Below, in pieces: positions 51,969 through 54,498 of a DNA stretch of 54,498 bases (its first letter is position 1; each line of letters opens with the position of its first letter). The notes below the pieces were generated by a model. It was not told where the DNA came from and did not search any database. It saw only the letters and a list, made by a program, of their open reading frames with translations. This stretch comes from Pseudorhodobacter antarcticus (lineage in GTDB: Bacteria > Pseudomonadota > Alphaproteobacteria > Rhodobacterales > Rhodobacteraceae), in the NCBI GenBank assembly GCA_945862465.1, contig CAMAYO010000008.1, forward strand, positions 1-54,498. Reading direction: 5' to 3'. The position numbers and the translations under genes are program-made.

Positions 51969-53129
51969 ATGACTTATGAAATAGCCCTGCTGGAGGGGAT
52001 GGCCGAAATCACCGAGGCCCATTGGGACCATTTGGCCAATCCTCAAGGCGGTGTGCCGGTTGACCCTTTCACCACTCATCGCTTTCTTCTGGCGCTGGAC
52101 AGGTCGCGCTCCACCGGCAAGGGCACGGGTTGGCAAACGCGGCCCTTGGTGCTGTTTCAGGATGGCACCCCCGTGGCTGCGATGCCGCTTTATGTGAAAT
52201 CCAACAGCCAAGGCGAATACATCTTTGACCATGGCTGGGCGCAGGCGCTGGAAAACGCGGGCGGCAGCTATTACCCCAAGCTGCAATCGGCCGTGCCCTT
52301 TACCCCCGCCACCGGCCGCCGCTTTCTGGGCGATGCTTCCTTGGCTCCGTTGCTGTTGGATGCGGCGATTGGCTTGACCAAGGACAACGGGCTGTCCTCT
52401 TTGCACATCACCTTTTGCACGGCGCAAGAGGCTGCAGCCCTTGCCGGAAACCAAGGCACGCTGCACCGCGTGACACAGCAATTTCACTGGGAAAACAACG
52501 GCTACGCCAGTTTTGATGCCTTTCTAGCCGACCTCTCCTCGCGCAAGCGCAAGATGATCCGCAAGGAACGCGACACCGCGCAAAGCCACGGGCTGACCAT
52601 CTGCACCCTGACGGGCGACGATATTCAGCCCCAGCATTGGGACGCGATGTGGACGTTTTATCAAGACACCGGCAGCCGCAAATGGGGCACGCCCTACCTG
52701 ACCCGCGCCTTTTTTGACGAGCTGCACGACACGATGCGCGGTGATGCGCTGCTGTGTTTGGCCTTTGACGGTGAGCGCGCCGTGGCGGGGGCTTTGAACT
52801 TTATTGGGCGGGATACGCTGTTTGGCCGGTATTGGGGCTGTGTCGAGACCTATTCCTGCCTGCATTTCGAACTGTGCTACTATCAGGCGATCGATTGGGC
52901 CATCACCCACGGGCTGAAGCGGGTCGAAGCGGGGGCGCAGGGCGAACACAAACTGGCGCGGGGCTATCTGCCCACACCGGTGCATTCGCTGCACTTTCTA
53001 ACAGACCCCGCCTTTGCCAAAGCTGTCGCACGCTATCTTGACCAAGAACGTCGCGCCGTGGACGAAGAGATCGAGGTGTTGACCGCCTATGGTCCCTTTC
53101 GCAAGACGGAACCGGACGAAAAAGATTAA
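51969..53129 (+). CDS. FemAB/COG3146-type acyltransferase (GNAT superfamily)
   Basis: A 386-residue cytosolic protein of the COG3146 family, often called peptidoglycan-biosynthesis-like acyltransferase. It has two GNAT-like halves; visible signature stretches are SSRKRKMIRKERDTAQ, FYQDTGSRKWGTPYLTRAFFDEL, RYWGCVETYSCLHFELCYYQAIDWAI and GAQGEHKLARGYLP near the C-terminus. Its acceptor is unknown. The ATG at 51969 follows GGAGGGGCGG; a GTG at 51933 is in frame. It is co-directional with ridA and the phosphodiesterase gene. Confidence 0.88.
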   Translation: MTYEIALLEGMAEITEAHWDHLANPQGGVPVDPFTTHRFLLALDRSRSTGKGTGWQTRPLVLFQDGTPVAAMPLYVKSNSQGEYIFDHGWAQALENAGGSYYPKLQSAVPFTPATGRRFLGDASLAPLLLDAAIGLTKDNGLSSLHITFCTAQEAAALAGNQGTLHRVTQQFHWENNGYASFDAFLADLSSRKRKMIRKERDTAQSHGLTICTLTGDDIQPQHWDAMWTFYQDTGSRKWGTPYLTRAFFDELHDTMRGDALLCLAFDGERAVAGALNFIGRDTLFGRYWGCVETYSCLHFELCYYQAIDWAITHGLKRVEAGAQGEHKLARGYLPTPVHSLHFLTDPAFAKAVARYLDQERRAVDEEIEVLTAYGPFRKTEPDEKD

Positions 53130-53147
53130 CCTTGAAAGGCCCGCCCC

Positions 53148-53516
53148 ATGGCAAATCTGTTGACCCAAGCCGAACGCACGACGTCCCTGCCCGCTTTGGG
53201 TGACACGGGGTGGGGGGCTGTGCCTGACCGCGATGCGATCAGAAAAGTGTGGAAGTTCAAAAGCTTCATCGAAGCTTGGGGCTTTATGTCACGCACAGCC
53301 CTGATCGCTGAAAAGCTGAACCACCACCCCGAATGGTCCAATGTTTACAACATGGTCGATGTCACGCTGACCACGCATGATTGCCAAGGCCTGTCCCAGC
53401 TTGACCTTGATCTTGCCACCCGCATGGACAGGCTTGCGCCTGACGCCATCATCCAGCGCGACCATTCCCAGCCCATCACCTGCCTGTGCCAAGAGCGTGC
53501 GGCCAAAGCGCCTTAA
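53148..53516 (+). CDS. 4a-hydroxytetrahydrobiopterin dehydratase
   Basis: A 122-residue enzyme (PhhB/PCD family) that dehydrates the pterin produced by aromatic hydroxylases. The conserved active-site segment is [37 protein letters not shown], with the three conserved histidines. It is slightly longer at the C-terminus than usual. No phenylalanine hydroxylase is adjacent. Its stop codon overlaps the stop of the convergent recombinase gene at TTAA, 53513-53516. Confidence 0.93.
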   Translation: MANLLTQAERTTSLPALGDTGWGAVPDRDAIRKVWKFKSFIEAWGFMSRTALIAEKLNHHPEWSNVYNMVDVTLTTHDCQGLSQLDLDLATRMDRLAPDAIIQRDHSQPITCLCQERAAKAP

Positions 53517-54466
53517 TCCAGCAGGCCCGCCACCATTTCCACCCGTGTTTGCAGGGTGTTGGGCGCCAGATGGGCGTAGCGCTGTGTCATCGACACGTTG
53601 TGGTGGCCCAACAGCGTCTGCACTTCGTAAATGCTGGCCCCATTGTTGATCAACAGGCTGGCATAGGTGTGGCGCAGATCGTGAATACGCACCGTCGGCA
53701 TGGCAACGCTGCGCCGTGCCCTGTCCCATGCGGCGTGAAAGCTGTCATAGGGGCGCCTTAGGCGGGGGTTGATGAACAGATGGTCCTGCCAGCCTGTGGG
53801 CAGCATCAGGCTTTCGGTCTTGGCGCGAATGTCGCCCAGCAGGGCCAAGGCGGCGGTGCTAAGAACAATGCGTCGGCTGCGGCCATTCTTGCTGACAGGC
53901 ACGGTCCAAATCCGCGCTTCAAGGTCGTAGTGTGACCATAGCGACAACCGCGCCTCGCTGCTGCGCGCGCCGGTCAAGATCAACAGCTTGGCGAACAGCT
54001 CTAAATAGGGGTGCGGTTCGCGGGCACAGGCGGTCAACAAGGTGCGCAGCTCGGTCGCGGTTAGGAAGTGCTGCTTATAGTCGCCCAAGGGCAGCCGCTT
54101 GATCAGGCAGGTCTGGAAGATGTTCTTGTCAATCAACCCCCAGTTCTGCGCCACGTTCAGCATGCGGTTTACCAAGAAGATGTGCTTGTTGATCGTGCCG
54201 GGCTTGTAACGCTGGTTGATCTGGGCGCGGATCCATTCATCCAGCACAAAGCTAGACAGATCGGCCAGCTTGATCTGCCCCAACCCGCTGCGCATGTGGC
54301 GATCAAACACATATTTCACAATGCGCGGCCGCCTGCGGGTGGCTTCGGCATGGGGGTAGAAGTGCTTGTCGAAAAACTCGGCCAAAAGCATATCGCCGGG
54401 ATGCGCCTTTTCGGGCGATGCGAATTCGGGCTCTGCAAAGATCCGCCATTTAGGAAGCATGCGCAT
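53513..54466 (-). CDS. Tyrosine recombinase (site-specific integrase)
   Basis: A 317-residue tyrosine-family recombinase. The N-terminal SAM-like core-binding domain (about residues 30-120) precedes the catalytic domain with all expected residues: Arg in [14 protein letters not shown], Lys in [38 protein letters not shown] holding the His and the nucleophile tyrosine. The ATG at 54466 is taken as the start; the frame stays open through a GTG at 54475 to the window edge, so a longer start is possible. No excisionase or phage gene is visible. It could belong to an element lying to the right of the window or be a domesticated enzyme. Confidence 0.9.
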   Translation of the reverse strand: MRMLPKWRIFAEPEFASPEKAHPGDMLLAEFFDKHFYPHAEATRRRPRIVKYVFDRHMRSGLGQIKLADLSSFVLDEWIRAQINQRYKPGTINKHIFLVNRMLNVAQNWGLIDKNIFQTCLIKRLPLGDYKQHFLTATELRTLLTACAREPHPYLELFAKLLILTGARSSEARLSLWSHYDLEARIWTVPVSKNGRSRRIVLSTAALALLGDIRAKTESLMLPTGWQDHLFINPRLRRPYDSFHAAWDRARRSVAMPTVRIHDLRHTYASLLINNGASIYEVQTLLGHHNVSMTQRYAHLAPNTLQTRVEMVAGLLD

Positions 54467-54498
54467 AGGTGTCACTCTCGATTGGGTTGAGATTGCGT

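Noticed and set aside
1-54498. tRNA genes, rRNA, CRISPR arrays, insertion sequences or toxin-antitoxin pairs
   Set aside because: Reading through all intergenic gaps I found no cloverleaf-like sequences, regularly spaced repeats, transposases or paired small genes that would support any of these.

Overview
The window reads as a compact, GC-rich chromosome segment from an alphaproteobacterium of the order Rhodobacterales (Rhodobacter/Roseobacter type). The evidence is the N-terminus of a Rhodobacter-type porin, several families typical of alphaproteobacteria (DUF3576, DUF1491, DUF2062, DUF3429), the gene orders rpoZ-rel-DUF2062-pdxJ-acpS-lepB-rnc-era and accD-folC, and a glnK-amtB pair. I saw no tRNA, rRNA, CRISPR array or insertion sequence. 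No gene-free stretch exceeds 300 bases; the longest is 83-380, the divergent control region of the porin and DUF3576 genes.

Layout. 1-5104: porin start, DUF3576 lipoprotein, then the overlapping run leuS-lptE-holA. 5101-13739: mixed small operons holding a DsbD N-domain-like protein, a YqgE/AlgH protein, a flavoprotein, a Tat-exported carbonic anhydrase, GAF and HPP proteins, a TetR regulator, the ispH-DUF3429-rnhA run and a NYN-domain protein. 13864-23231: folK, then rpoZ, rel, DUF2062, pdxJ, acpS, lepB, rnc, era, DUF1491 and recO, covering stringent response, vitamin B6, acyl carrier protein, secretion, RNA processing and repair. 23260-33610: MFS transporter, map, a molybdopterin-binding-domain protein, an acetyltransferase, an OmpA-domain protein, a LysR regulator, then accD-folC and an ArnT-like glycosyltransferase. 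33607-41537: lytic transglycosylase, dapA, an EamA transporter, smpB, a mercaptopyruvate sulfurtransferase, an aromatic aminotransferase and a CoA-transferase. 41635-54498: glnK-amtB, a class A penicillin-binding protein, mlaA-mlaC, a type I secretion ABC/HlyD pair, RidA, a glycerophosphodiesterase, a FemAB-like acyltransferase, a pterin dehydratase and a tyrosine recombinase at the right edge.

The strongest oddity is the (p)ppGpp synthetase/hydrolase gene. It is cut by an in-frame TAG at 16061-16063, exactly between the catalytic half and the regulatory half, while the remaining reading frame is intact. It could encode a truncated enzyme, a split enzyme (an internal GTG with a ribosome-binding-like sequence lies just downstream) or be a sequence error. 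The second oddity is a patch in leuS (about 2747-2905) with foreign-looking codons that coincides with the leucine-specific domain before the KMSKS loop. Other points are three tail-to-tail gene pairs that overlap by 4 bases at their stop codons, two perfect intergenic palindromes that may be operators, and a pair of related GC-rich intergenic repeats. Most of the window is ordinary housekeeping content, and I did not find a wholly new multi-gene system.
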